37,567 nt of DNA from Eubacteriales bacterium (GTDB lineage Bacteria; Bacillota; Clostridia; Oscillospirales; Butyricicoccaceae). Position numbers and translations under genes: made by a program. The DNA lies in contig JAUNWG010000017.1 in NCBI GenBank assembly GCA_030540435.1, forward strand, positions 1 to 37,567, in the 5' to 3' direction. Positions 24,406 to 31,919 of the stretch are shown piece after piece; position 1 is the stretch's first letter; the number at the start of each line of letters is the position of its first letter. The notes beneath the pieces were generated by a model. It was not told the origin of the DNA, ran no database searches, and worked only from the letters and a program-made list of their open reading frames with translations.

Positions 24406-25185
24406 TCATTTCATAACACGCTCACGCGCGTCCTGCCAATATTGCTCCAAATAATCATACAGCCCCAAGTCTTTACAGCAATATACCCTGCCGTCACATG
24501 CAAGCTCGACATTGGCATTTACAGTGATCGTCGCCATTTCATTTCCATCCTCATCCTGCAACGTCAATATATAGGGATGTCCATTTCCATATATCGACAC
24601 CGCATCATCAGAAATCAGGGACTCCTGATCGATTTTGTCACAAATAGAGCGCAGCTCCGCCGCATCCGTGACAGAATAGCTTGTCTCTCCGTCGCCGGAT
24701 TGAACGATGATTCTAGCAACCTTCTCCGCGTCGAACAAGCATTTCTTTGCGTTTTCCTGCCAATAGGCTTCCAGCTTGTCATACAGCTCTGCACTGTCAC
24801 AGGAATACCGCTTCCCATCATATTCCATCGTGTCATTCCCGTTCACGACAATCTGGGCGATGTTATTTTGTTCGTCATCCTTAAATTCCAACATGTACAT
24901 CCATCCGATATAAGACTCGCCAATCTCTTCCAGCGGCATAGTTTCTATTTCATCATAGATATACTGTGCCACATCCTCATCCGTGATCGGAATCCCTCCG
25001 CCGGTATTGCCGCTTCGCAGTACAATGCTGGTCGCTCCATCCAGATGAAAGATCGCGTTTTGTCGATTGCCATTGTCTGTCCCGATGCTGTCATCCCTAC
25101 AGCTGCAAGCGCACAACAAAACGATCATCCCAATGATTCCCAAAAGCAGATGCTTTTTTCTCATGTTTCTCTGCATAAAAAGCAT
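24406..25185 (-). CDS. Lipoprotein with two tandem homologous domains, unknown function
   Basis: 259 residues from the ATG at 25185 (GGAGG 9 nt upstream). Signal peptide with lipobox LLCAC, Cys near residue 24-26. The mature protein is two copies of a roughly 95-residue unit: each has an SIVLRSG/RIIVQSG opening, an acidic helix, a beta strand ending in the xxD-x-x-x-x-IAxIxVN / MATITVN segment, then YDGKRYSCDSAELYDKLEAY or the CDGRVYCCKDLGLYDYLEQY equivalent. No known family is recognised. It lies between the SLH gene and the 62-residue gene and carries repeat R2 in its promoter region. Confidence 0.75.
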   Translation of the reverse strand: MLFMQRNMRKKHLLLGIIGMIVLLCACSCRDDSIGTDNGNRQNAIFHLDGATSIVLRSGNTGGGIPITDEDVAQYIYDEIETMPLEEIGESYIGWMYMLEFKDDEQNNIAQIVVNGNDTMEYDGKRYSCDSAELYDKLEAYWQENAKKCLFDAEKVARIIVQSGDGETSYSVTDAAELRSICDKIDQESLISDDAVSIYGNGHPYILTLQDEDGNEMATITVNANVELACDGRVYCCKDLGLYDYLEQYWQDARERVMK

Positions 25186-25233
25186 CACCTCTCGCCTCCT
25201 TTCAAATGCTCTATCATTGTAATATATTTTTAA

Positions 25234-25271
25234 TTTACCATTTTGTAACAACTGTGCAAGGAGGTAAAAAG
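25234..25271 (-). repeat. 38-bp promoter-region repeat R2 (upstream of the lipoprotein)
   Basis: Partner of R1. Minus strand core TTGTTACAAAATGGTAAA, where TGTTAC-N4-TGGTAA loosely resembles the tandem TGTWAH boxes bound by WalR (R1 has the canonical 5-bp gap). Binding is speculative. Confidence 0.5.
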
Positions 25272-25295
25272 AGGGCGCGCAAGCGCACACCCTCT
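25266..25295 (-). terminator. Terminator of the SLH-domain gene
   Basis: Minus strand AGAGGG/CCCTCT (25295-25290 with 25275-25270) with an inner GCGC pair, followed by TTTTT. It lies about 30 bp after the SLH gene stop. Confidence 0.75.
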
Positions 25296-25324
25296 GTTAA
25301 AATCCCCCTGTGTTCCACGCACAG

Positions 25325-26305
25325 TCAGTTTAGCGGTATATACTCCGCCTTTGCATCAATTTCGTCGAGCAGTGACTGGAAATAATCCCCTTCTGTATAA
25401 TAGCGGACATTGCCGACCTCAACCCAATCAGCGCCAATACCAATTCCATTCAGATAGGTTTCCCCATTCCAAAAGTCTATACTATATGTCCATCCCGTAG
25501 CAGACGGCGCATACTTTTTGGATTTGATCGGCGCGGCGTTGATATAATCCAACAGCTGCTGCATTTCCTTCTGATCGGAAATCATGTACATAGTGGGAAG
25601 CCCGCTTGCGCCTGACCGCATACACATTCTGGTCAGATTATCAAAGGAAAGCTGGAAGTCGCCGCAGTCCACTCTCGCTTGCTGATACTTTACCAAAACC
25701 GTCGCACATTCGGCTCGCGTCATGGCTCGTTTCGGCTGGAAGCGATTGTTTTCATCGCCGCTCACAATGCCGCAAATGCGCATTTCCTCCACAGCGCCCT
25801 TTGCCCAAGCAGCTGCCGCTCCGATGTCTTGAAACGCAGGCGCCGGATGCTCCGACTCCAGCAGCGAAGGACCTGTTACTGCATGGGAAAAGTTCGACAA
25901 CATAACCGCCATCTGCTCACGGGTTACAGGCTGTCCCACGCCAAAATTTTTATCGTCTACGCCGCTTACAACGCCCACTTGCCGTGCCCATTCCACATAG
26001 CCTGCGTACCATGCTCCTCCTTTGACATCTGCAAAGGTCAGCACATCCACATGCGGTGGGTTTACATTTGCAAGCCGCATCAGCGCGGTGACAAACTCTT
26101 CGCGTGTCATGGGTTCATTCGGCGCAAATGTTGTTTCGCCTGTTCCTACCATGACACCTTCAAGATATGCCTGTTCCACGTATCGACGATACCACGCATC
26201 ATCGGGTACATCTCGAAATGGGAAATCCTTGTCCGCTGCAACGGCAGTCATACCGGCGGATACCAGCATGGCAATCGCCAATGCGATAGATGTAATTCTT
26301 TTCAT
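25325..26305 (-). CDS. Exported protein with three SLH domains
   Basis: 326 residues from the ATG at 26305 (GGAGG about 8 nt upstream). A Sec signal peptide (1-24, cleaved near AVAAD) precedes three S-layer-homology repeats (about 28-205): FRDVPDDAWY...EGVMVGTGETTFAPNEPMTREE, FADVKGGAWYAGYVEWARQVGV and FQDIGAAAAWAKGAVEEM...RFQPKRAMTRAE. These normally bind pyruvylated secondary wall polymer. The C-terminal 120 residues form an unassigned domain. The promoter block is shared with the lipoprotein at 2.4 kb and the gene follows the sigma/anti-sigma pair, so it is a likely ECF target. Confidence 0.88.
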   Translation of the reverse strand: MKRITSIALAIAMLVSAGMTAVAADKDFPFRDVPDDAWYRRYVEQAYLEGVMVGTGETTFAPNEPMTREEFVTALMRLANVNPPHVDVLTFADVKGGAWYAGYVEWARQVGVVSGVDDKNFGVGQPVTREQMAVMLSNFSHAVTGPSLLESEHPAPAFQDIGAAAAWAKGAVEEMRICGIVSGDENNRFQPKRAMTRAECATVLVKYQQARVDCGDFQLSFDNLTRMCMRSGASGLPTMYMISDQKEMQQLLDYINAAPIKSKKYAPSATGWTYSIDFWNGETYLNGIGIGADWVEVGNVRYYTEGDYFQSLLDEIDAKAEYIPLN

Positions 26306-26428
26306 TGTAATATGCCTCCTTTTGTACATTGTATTTTTATGTTTCTGTCCTTAGGCTCTCGCACAAATGCGCCCCCGGCTTTCCCGCCCGCGCATAAAAA
26401 TCACCTCCCCTCTTCGTTCTATTTACAG

Positions 26429-26475
26429 TAACGAAAAGAGAAGGTGATTTCTGGACAATATTTTGAAAAAAATTT
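26429..26475 (-). promoter_or_regulatory. ECF-like promoter, copy 2 (upstream of the SLH gene)
   Basis: Minus strand A/T tract (26461-26475), TGTCCAGAA (26449-26457), then TTTCGTTA (26429-26436), matching copy 1 at 2450-2500. The gap between boxes is 12 bp here and 11 bp in copy 1. It follows directly on the anti-sigma stop codon. Confidence 0.6.
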
Positions 26476-26483
26476 CTGCTTTT

Positions 26484-27404
26484 TTATTTTTTGGTACTAT
26501 TTGCCATATTCAGCAATTCATCTTTGGACAAATTGCCCGCAAGCATATAACAAGCCGATGCATCAATCCATTCCAACGTGTTTTCTTCCCCGTTGGATCG
26601 GAAGATTGCGGCAGCCGCGCCACTAACCGATACCGTTTCGCCATCGCCGGAAAGCTGTGGGTCTGCGCTGTACCGACTGGTATACACAACCGTTTTCCCA
26701 TTGCCCGATGCATAGCGAATGATAAGTTCCGTTTCACTTTCCTGCCGGGAAACCGCAGCCATCCCCGCAGGGACATAAGATGGCTCTTGCAGCGTAGAGC
26801 CAGATGTGATCGGTGGCTCTTGCGTATCATCGCCGTCGCCCGGCTCCTCCGGTGGCTCGGACGGCGTAGGATCCGTGTTATCCGGCGGCTCCGGTGTGTC
26901 ATCGCTGTCGCCCGGCTCTCCCGGCATATCTGTAGATTGTCCCGGCTGCTCGTCGCTTGGGCGCTCATCCGTATCGTCATCGTCTGGAAGATCTTCTTTT
27001 GACGGCGTACTATCTGACGTGCCTGCATCTCTCTGCGGCGGTGGTGTCGGCTGTTCCGGCTGCATCTGCTGTATCGTATGTTCGCCCGGTGCGGGCTGTA
27101 ATGCAGCGCTGCCAAACGGGTCTGCTGGCTGTTCCAGCGTACTGCCGGATGTCCCGTTGTCCGACAACAATACCGCACCTGCGCCAATGCCGATACACAC
27201 CAAAAGCACCACAGCAGCTTTGCACATCCACGCCGCTGCCGGATGCTTCCGCCGCCAAATCAACCAGTGCATCCTGCGCTCAAACCGTTTGGAGAACGTA
27301 TGCGGCTGCTCCAGCTCCTGCGGCAGGCTGCGCTCCCAGATTTCCCCCGCCTGTTCCGCCTGCTGTGACAGCAGCTGTTCCAGCATTTCATCCGTCAGCT
27401 TCAT
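26484..27404 (-). CDS. Membrane anti-sigma factor candidate with Pro/Asp-rich linker
   Basis: 306 residues. The cytoplasmic N-terminal part (about 1-58) is short and helical, a single membrane helix follows (about 60-80, CKAAVVLLVCIGIGAGAVLL), then an extracytoplasmic Pro/Asp/Ser/Thr linker (about 85-205) and a C-terminal domain (about 210-306) ending in W-x-D-x-x-x-CYMLAGNLSKDELLNMA, like DUF4367-type domains found in Clostridial anti-sigma proteins. It overlaps the sigma gene by 4 bp. No zinc-binding HxxxCxxC motif is present. Confidence 0.7.
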   Translation of the reverse strand: MKLTDEMLEQLLSQQAEQAGEIWERSLPQELEQPHTFSKRFERRMHWLIWRRKHPAAAWMCKAAVVLLVCIGIGAGAVLLSDNGTSGSTLEQPADPFGSAALQPAPGEHTIQQMQPEQPTPPPQRDAGTSDSTPSKEDLPDDDDTDERPSDEQPGQSTDMPGEPGDSDDTPEPPDNTDPTPSEPPEEPGDGDDTQEPPITSGSTLQEPSYVPAGMAAVSRQESETELIIRYASGNGKTVVYTSRYSADPQLSGDGETVSVSGAAAAIFRSNGEENTLEWIDASACYMLAGNLSKDELLNMANSTKK

Positions 27405-27931
27405 ACGCCCTCACCTTCTTCCAGCAGCTGACGCAGCTTTTGCTTGCCGCGTGTGATGCATTTTGCGGTTTTCGCCTCGCTGAAGGACAGCAGCTGTGCG
27501 ATCTCACCGGTCGAATAGCCCAGATCATACCGCAGCAGCAAAACCTCCCGATAGGTTTTGGGCAGCCGCGCCAGCGCCGCGGCGAGTGTCCCCTCCTCTT
27601 CCGGCAACACGACCGCATTCCGGTCGGGGATATCATATTCCAACGCATCCAGCGACGCGCTGTCCTGCTGTCGCTGCTTGCGGTATAGATCGATCGCTGT
27701 CCTCTCACATACAATAACGAGAAACCGTTTGGTTTTTGGACAAACCGGCGCAGAAATTTTTGAAAAATTTTCTGCCGCTTTCCAGAACGTCGTGCTGACG
27801 GCGTCCTCTGCCAGCTGATGATCATGCAGGATGCCAAATGCGACCTGATATAACAGCTGACGGTATTGCAGATACATCCGCTCAAAATCATCTTGTTGAT
27901 TTTCCTCAATGAGCGTGCAATAGATCAACAT
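27401..27931 (-). CDS. ECF-type RNA polymerase sigma factor
   Basis: 176 residues with sigma region 2 (about 14-85, FERMYLQYRQLLYQVAFGILHD...LAEDAVSTTFWKAAENF, then FLVIVCERTAIDLYRKQRQ) and region 4 (about 112-165, LPKTYREVLLLRYDLGYSTGEIAQLL with the helix-turn-helix). It starts 10 bp after the thiI stop with only a weak AGG site, so it is probably read from the upstream sulfur-transfer transcript. It overlaps its anti-sigma partner by 4 bp. Confidence 0.88.
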   Translation of the reverse strand: MLIYCTLIEENQQDDFERMYLQYRQLLYQVAFGILHDHQLAEDAVSTTFWKAAENFSKISAPVCPKTKRFLVIVCERTAIDLYRKQRQQDSASLDALEYDIPDRNAVVLPEEEGTLAAALARLPKTYREVLLLRYDLGYSTGEIAQLLSFSEAKTAKCITRGKQKLRQLLEEGEGV

Positions 27932-27941
27932 GGCATATGCC

Positions 27942-29105
27942 TTACAGCGTCACGCACTCCACACCGGCAAGCGCCTTTTCCATCAGTGTATCCACATCCA
28001 GCGCCCGCTCAGCTTCTTCTACCTTGAAGCGCTTCGGACGGGTCATCGGATGCTTCGGTGTGAATACCGTACAGCAGTCCTCATATGGCAGGATAGAAGT
28101 TTCAAATGTGCCGATTTTGCGGGAAATCTGCACAATCTCCTCCTTATCCATGCCGATCAGCGGACGGAATACCGGCATATCGCACACCGCGCCGGTCACA
28201 TTCATCGCTTCCATCGTCTGGGAAGCGACCTGTCCCAAGCTCTCGCCGGTAATCAGCGCGCCTGCTTCATGCTCCTTTGCAACCTTTTCTGCCAGCCGCA
28301 TCATAAACCGGCGCATGATGAGCGTGAACATGTCCTCCGGGCAATTGTCGCGGATGGCTTCCTGAATCTCGGTAAACGGCACGACATAGACCTCCATGCG
28401 GCCTGCATAATGCGTCAGCTGCTGTGCCAGCTCCATGACCTTCTCCTTTGCGCGCTCGGAGGTATACGGATAGCTGAAGAAATGCACGGCACACAGCTCC
28501 AGACCGCGCTTTGCCATCATATAACCGGCAACCGGGGAATCAATACCGCCGGACAGCAGCAGCGCCGCCTTGCCGTTGGTACCCACCGGCATACCGCCCG
28601 GGCCGGGCATCTTGCCCGCATGGACATATGCCGCCTTGTCGCGCACTTCGATCGTCACGCGCAGCTCCGGGTTGTGCATGTCCGGAATCAGGTTTTCATA
28701 TTTGTCGTCCAGATCGCCGCCGATCTGCTGACAGATTTGGATGGAATTGAGCGGGAATTTTTTGTCCGAACGCTTCGCTTCCACCTTGAACCGCTGCACG
28801 CTTTCCAGCTCATCTGCAAGGTATTCATTGACGGTATTCCAGATAGCGTCCATGTCCTTTTCGCACACAGCTGCGCGGCAGATTGCCGCAATGCCGAATA
28901 CATTGTTGACCGCTTCCAGCACTTCATCCATATCCACGCCGTCCGCCGGCTCGACGTAAATCGTCGACTGCATGGTGTAGACATTGCACTTACCGACCTT
29001 TTCCAACCTGCGGCGCAGATTTGCGATCAGTCGGCTTTCAAACCGGCGGCGATTCAGGCCCTTGAGCACGACCTCGCCCAGCTTTAACAATAATACTTCT
29101 TTCAT
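27942..29105 (-). CDS. thiI: tRNA 4-thiouridine synthase / thiamine sulfurtransferase
   Basis: 387 residues: N-terminal ferredoxin-like region, THUMP domain (about 60-165) and the adenylating PP-loop domain with S185-GGIDS-190. DCC within LPYEDCCTVFTPKHP matches a conserved Cys site near the C-terminus. There is no rhodanese extension, so sulfur probably comes straight from the cysteine desulfurase encoded 26 bp upstream. ATG at 29105 with AGAGG upstream. Confidence 0.95.
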   Translation of the reverse strand: MKEVLLLKLGEVVLKGLNRRRFESRLIANLRRRLEKVGKCNVYTMQSTIYVEPADGVDMDEVLEAVNNVFGIAAICRAAVCEKDMDAIWNTVNEYLADELESVQRFKVEAKRSDKKFPLNSIQICQQIGGDLDDKYENLIPDMHNPELRVTIEVRDKAAYVHAGKMPGPGGMPVGTNGKAALLLSGGIDSPVAGYMMAKRGLELCAVHFFSYPYTSERAKEKVMELAQQLTHYAGRMEVYVVPFTEIQEAIRDNCPEDMFTLIMRRFMMRLAEKVAKEHEAGALITGESLGQVASQTMEAMNVTGAVCDMPVFRPLIGMDKEEIVQISRKIGTFETSILPYEDCCTVFTPKHPMTRPKRFKVEEAERALDVDTLMEKALAGVECVTL

Positions 29106-29131
29106 GTTGCTTTTAACCTCTAGTATAAATT

Positions 29132-30262
29132 TTATCCTTCTCTTCTCAGCCGCTTTGTGCCTTCCTCCAGCGCGTCCAGCAGCGCCTGCACGTCCTCTTC
29201 TGTATTGGACGGTGCAAAGCTGATGCGCAGCGCGCTGTCAATACGGGCATGGTCGAGCTTCATTGCAGCCAGCACATGGCTCGCCTTGCCCTTGGCGCAG
29301 GCGGAGCCGGAGGAAACATACACCTCATGCATTTCCAGCACGCGCAGCAATACTTCACTTTTACAGCCCGGAAATGAAACATTTACCACGTGTGGAATGT
29401 CGTTTTTCCCGTTATAAACCGCCCATGGGAAGCGCTGTGCAATGCCTTCTTTGAGCTGTGCGCAGAGCGCTTCTACCTTGGCATAATTCTGCGCCATTTG
29501 CTCCTGCCGGATGCGGCAGGCTTCGCCAAAGGCGGCGATATTCGGTACCGCTTCCGTGCCCGGTCGCATACCGCGCTCCTGTCCGCCGCCGACCATCAGC
29601 GGCGCAATGTGCACGCCCTTGCGGATATACAGTGCGCCAATGCCCTTCGGCGCGCCGATCTTATGCCCGCTGACGCTGATAAAATCCGCATTCCACAGCT
29701 TCGGCTTGATCGCAACGCGGGCAAGTCCCTGTACTGCATCAATATGAAAAAACGCATTTGGCGCTTTTTTCTTTAATAATTTACCAAATTCCTTGATTGG
29801 CAGTAATGTTCCAATTTCGTTATTTGCCAGCATACAGGTCAATAGCACCGTATCCGGGCGGAGGGCGTCGCGCACATCAGATATTGCAATATGCCCGTCT
29901 GCATCCGGTTGCAAATATGTCACATCGAAGCCTTCCTGCTCCAGCTGTTTTACTGTATTCAATGTTGCAGAATGCTCGATCGCCGTTGTAATGATATGCT
30001 TGCTGCGGCCCTTGCGGCGGCATGCGCCATAAATCGCTGTGCTGGTCGCCTCCGTTCCACAGGAGGTAAAGGTAATTTCAGATGGTTCTGCGTTCAATAT
30101 TGCAGCGACCTGCTTGCGGGCAGTCTCCAGTATGCCGGACGCTTGGATGCCCATTTTATGTACGCTCGACGGATTGCCGAATTGCTCGGTCATTACCTTG
30201 CAGGCAATGGCAGCAGCTTCCGGTAACACCGCCGTCGTCGCCGCATGATCCAGATAATGCAT
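29132..30262 (-). CDS. Cysteine desulfurase, NifS/IscS-like
   Basis: PLP enzyme delivering persulfide sulfur from cysteine. From the ATG at 30262 (GGAG about 10 nt upstream) it has 376 residues. Marks are YLDHAATT, GTEATSTAI, the H97 stacking residue in EHSA, HIDAVQ, the PLP Lys201 in SGHKIGAPKG and the catalytic Cys322 in SSGSACAKGKASHV on a short loop. Pairing with thiI suggests a dedicated donor for s4U-tRNA, equivalent to NifZ in Bacillus. Confidence 0.93.
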   Translation of the reverse strand: MHYLDHAATTAVLPEAAAIACKVMTEQFGNPSSVHKMGIQASGILETARKQVAAILNAEPSEITFTSCGTEATSTAIYGACRRKGRSKHIITTAIEHSATLNTVKQLEQEGFDVTYLQPDADGHIAISDVRDALRPDTVLLTCMLANNEIGTLLPIKEFGKLLKKKAPNAFFHIDAVQGLARVAIKPKLWNADFISVSGHKIGAPKGIGALYIRKGVHIAPLMVGGGQERGMRPGTEAVPNIAAFGEACRIRQEQMAQNYAKVEALCAQLKEGIAQRFPWAVYNGKNDIPHVVNVSFPGCKSEVLLRVLEMHEVYVSSGSACAKGKASHVLAAMKLDHARIDSALRISFAPSNTEEDVQALLDALEEGTKRLRREG

Positions 30263-30346
30263 GGTTCGATTGCTCCTTTTGTGGTCTAATTCGTATCTTA
30301 GCACAGGTCTGTGCGGTTGGCAAGGGAGGATGTGTATACGTGAAGT

Positions 30347-30446
30347 GTCTAGCTATTCAAAGCCACCTAGAAAACAATCCTCAGTCTTCGCCTGCGGCGA
30401 ATCCAGCTCCTTTCAAAAGGAGCCTTTTTTGCGCGCTCCCGCGCGC
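30347..30446. repeat. Dispersed-type intergenic repeat with hairpins
   Basis: Contains TTCGCC-TGC-GGCGAA (30387-30401), GCTCCTT/AAGGAGC followed by CTTTTTT (30406-30430, a plus-strand terminator) and GCGCGC/GCGCGC (30431-30446). The order AATCCTCAGTC, small GC hairpin, then CTCC/GGAG hairpin and T-run resembles intergenic repeat elements I recall as frequent in gut Clostridia genomes. No coding content. Confidence 0.5.
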
Positions 30447-30479
30447 GTGCATATCCACCGGAATAATTTCCCCACACGC

Positions 30480-30507
30480 AAAAAACGCACCCATACGGAT
30501 GCGTTTT
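30480..30507 (-). terminator. Terminator of rpsT
   Basis: Minus strand AACGCATCC/GGGTGCGTT with one G-T pair, loop of 4, then TTTTTT. It starts 25 bp after the rpsT stop. Confidence 0.85.
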
Positions 30508-30531
30508 CATTTCACATTGTGAAGTAAGAAC

Positions 30532-30795
30532 TTACTTGGAAGCGTTCAGCTTAAGGGTCAGTGCGCTCTTCTTGTTTGCAGCCTTGTTCTTATGAATCAG
30601 CTTACCAGCTGCAGCCTTGTCAAGAGCCTTGACAGCTGTTCTATATGCAGACTCTGCAGCAGACTTGTCCTCACCTGCAACAGCAGCGTCGAACTTCTTC
30701 AGAATTGTCTTCAGCTCAGAACGAGCAGCCTGATTGCGTGCGTCCTTTACCTTGGTGACCTTTACACGCTTCTTGGCAGACTTGATATTCGGCAT
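30532..30795 (-). CDS. rpsT: 30S ribosomal protein S20
   Basis: 87 residues, very basic and helical, with the family opening MPNIKSAKKRVKVT and the C-terminal GKLIHKNKAANKKSAL. It binds the 5' domain and helix 44 of 16S rRNA. AAGGAGGTG lies just upstream of the ATG. It is monocistronic, with its own promoter and terminator, and divergent from gpr as commonly seen in Clostridia. Confidence 0.97.
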   Translation of the reverse strand: MPNIKSAKKRVKVTKVKDARNQAARSELKTILKKFDAAVAGEDKSAAESAYRTAVKALDKAAAGKLIHKNKAANKKSALTLKLNASK

Positions 30796-30837
30796 TGGTG
30801 TCCACCTCCTTACTCCATCTATTAGTCAGTACAAATG

Positions 30838-30866
30838 ATTCTATCATGCCGACCAACAAAAATCAA
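30838..30866 (-). promoter_or_regulatory. Sigma-A promoter of rpsT
   Basis: Minus strand TTGATT (30861-30866), 17-bp spacer, TAGAAT (30838-30843). Confidence 0.65.
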
Positions 30867-30910
30867 GTATATTTTCGGTTTTTTCCATTGATTTTTTCAA
30901 ACCGACGTCA

Positions 30911-30940
30911 TACATAAGAATAAGACTTGTGGAACATACT
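30911..30940 (+). promoter_or_regulatory. Candidate sigma-G promoter of gpr
   Basis: TACATA (30911-30916), 18-bp spacer, CATACT (30935-30940). It fits the forespore sigma-G pattern (TGMATR, CATWHTA) at 5/6 and 6/6 core positions, suiting a forespore protease. Confidence 0.5.
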
Positions 30941-30961
30941 GAATACGAATGGAGGGAACAC

Positions 30962-31840
30962 ATGGCAATTCGTACAGATTTAGCAATCGAGGCGTTGGAA
31001 AGCTGCCGCCCGACATCTGACAACGCGACGCAAACTGAACAGGACTTGGAAGGCTTTCAGCTGACGCAGGTCCATATCCATCGGGAAGACGCTGCACTCG
31101 GCAGGCCCCCCGGCAAGTATTACACGCTTTCCATCGATGCGCTGCTGCATCGGGAGGAGGATGCCTTTTCCCGCGCCTGTCGTGCAGTGGCGCAGTCATT
31201 GGAGCAGCTGACCCCGCAATTATGTGATGATCCGCGCGCGCCGGTGCTGGTGATCGGTCTGGGCAACCGCGCGGTCACGCCGGACGCCATCGGGCCGTTG
31301 TGCTGCCAGAACGTCCTCGCCACCCGCCATCTGGTGGAGCGCTCGCCGGCCCAGTTCCGCGCCTTTCGTCCGGTAGCGGTGCTTGCCCCCGGCGTGCTGG
31401 GCATGACCGGTGTGGAAACCGGTGAGATCGTTTTGGGAGTCATCGACCGCATCCGCCCCGGTCTGGTCATCGCCGTCGATGCACTCGCCGCCCGCCGGCT
31501 GAGCCGTCTGATGTGCACGATCCAAATGACGGACACCGGCATTGTCCCCGGCTCCGGCGTGGGCAATGCACGCGCCGCGATCACCCGGAAAGAGCTTGGC
31601 GTGCCGGTGCTGGCAGTCGGCGTGCCGACCGTCGTGGACGGCGCAACACTTGCGGCGGATATTGCCGCACAGACCGGCGCCTCCTGCGAAGCGCTGGACG
31701 ATCTGTCTACACCGGTGCTGGTGACAACCCGTGATGTCGACCAGCAGGTCGCGGACGCCGCCCGCGTCATCGGCTATGGCATCAATTTATTCCTGCATCC
31801 GACGCTGGACATCGCAGACATTGACCTGTTTTTGTCCTAG
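30962..31840 (+). CDS. gpr: Germination protease specific for small acid-soluble spore proteins
   Basis: Atypical aspartic endopeptidase that degrades SASPs when spores germinate, made in the forespore as a zymogen. From the ATG at 30962 (GGAGGG upstream) it has 292 residues, short for the family. Marks are IRTDLAIEA at the N-terminus, VLVIGLGNRAVTPDAIGP, the LAPGVLGMTGVETGEI segment, VIAVDALAARRLSRLMCTIQ, TDTGIVPGSGVGNAR and GVPTVVDGAT. The propeptide before the RTDLA site is only a few residues. spoIIP follows 79 bp later. Confidence 0.95.
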   Translation: MAIRTDLAIEALESCRPTSDNATQTEQDLEGFQLTQVHIHREDAALGRPPGKYYTLSIDALLHREEDAFSRACRAVAQSLEQLTPQLCDDPRAPVLVIGLGNRAVTPDAIGPLCCQNVLATRHLVERSPAQFRAFRPVAVLAPGVLGMTGVETGEIVLGVIDRIRPGLVIAVDALAARRLSRLMCTIQMTDTGIVPGSGVGNARAAITRKELGVPVLAVGVPTVVDGATLAADIAAQTGASCEALDDLSTPVLVTTRDVDQQVADAARVIGYGINLFLHPTLDIADIDLFLS

Positions 31841-31919
31841 GGCACAGGTGATACTCATATCTGCCCGTTTTTCCGAATAGAGTATCGTAAGACGCATTTT
31901 CGGAAGGGCAGGGGAACAT

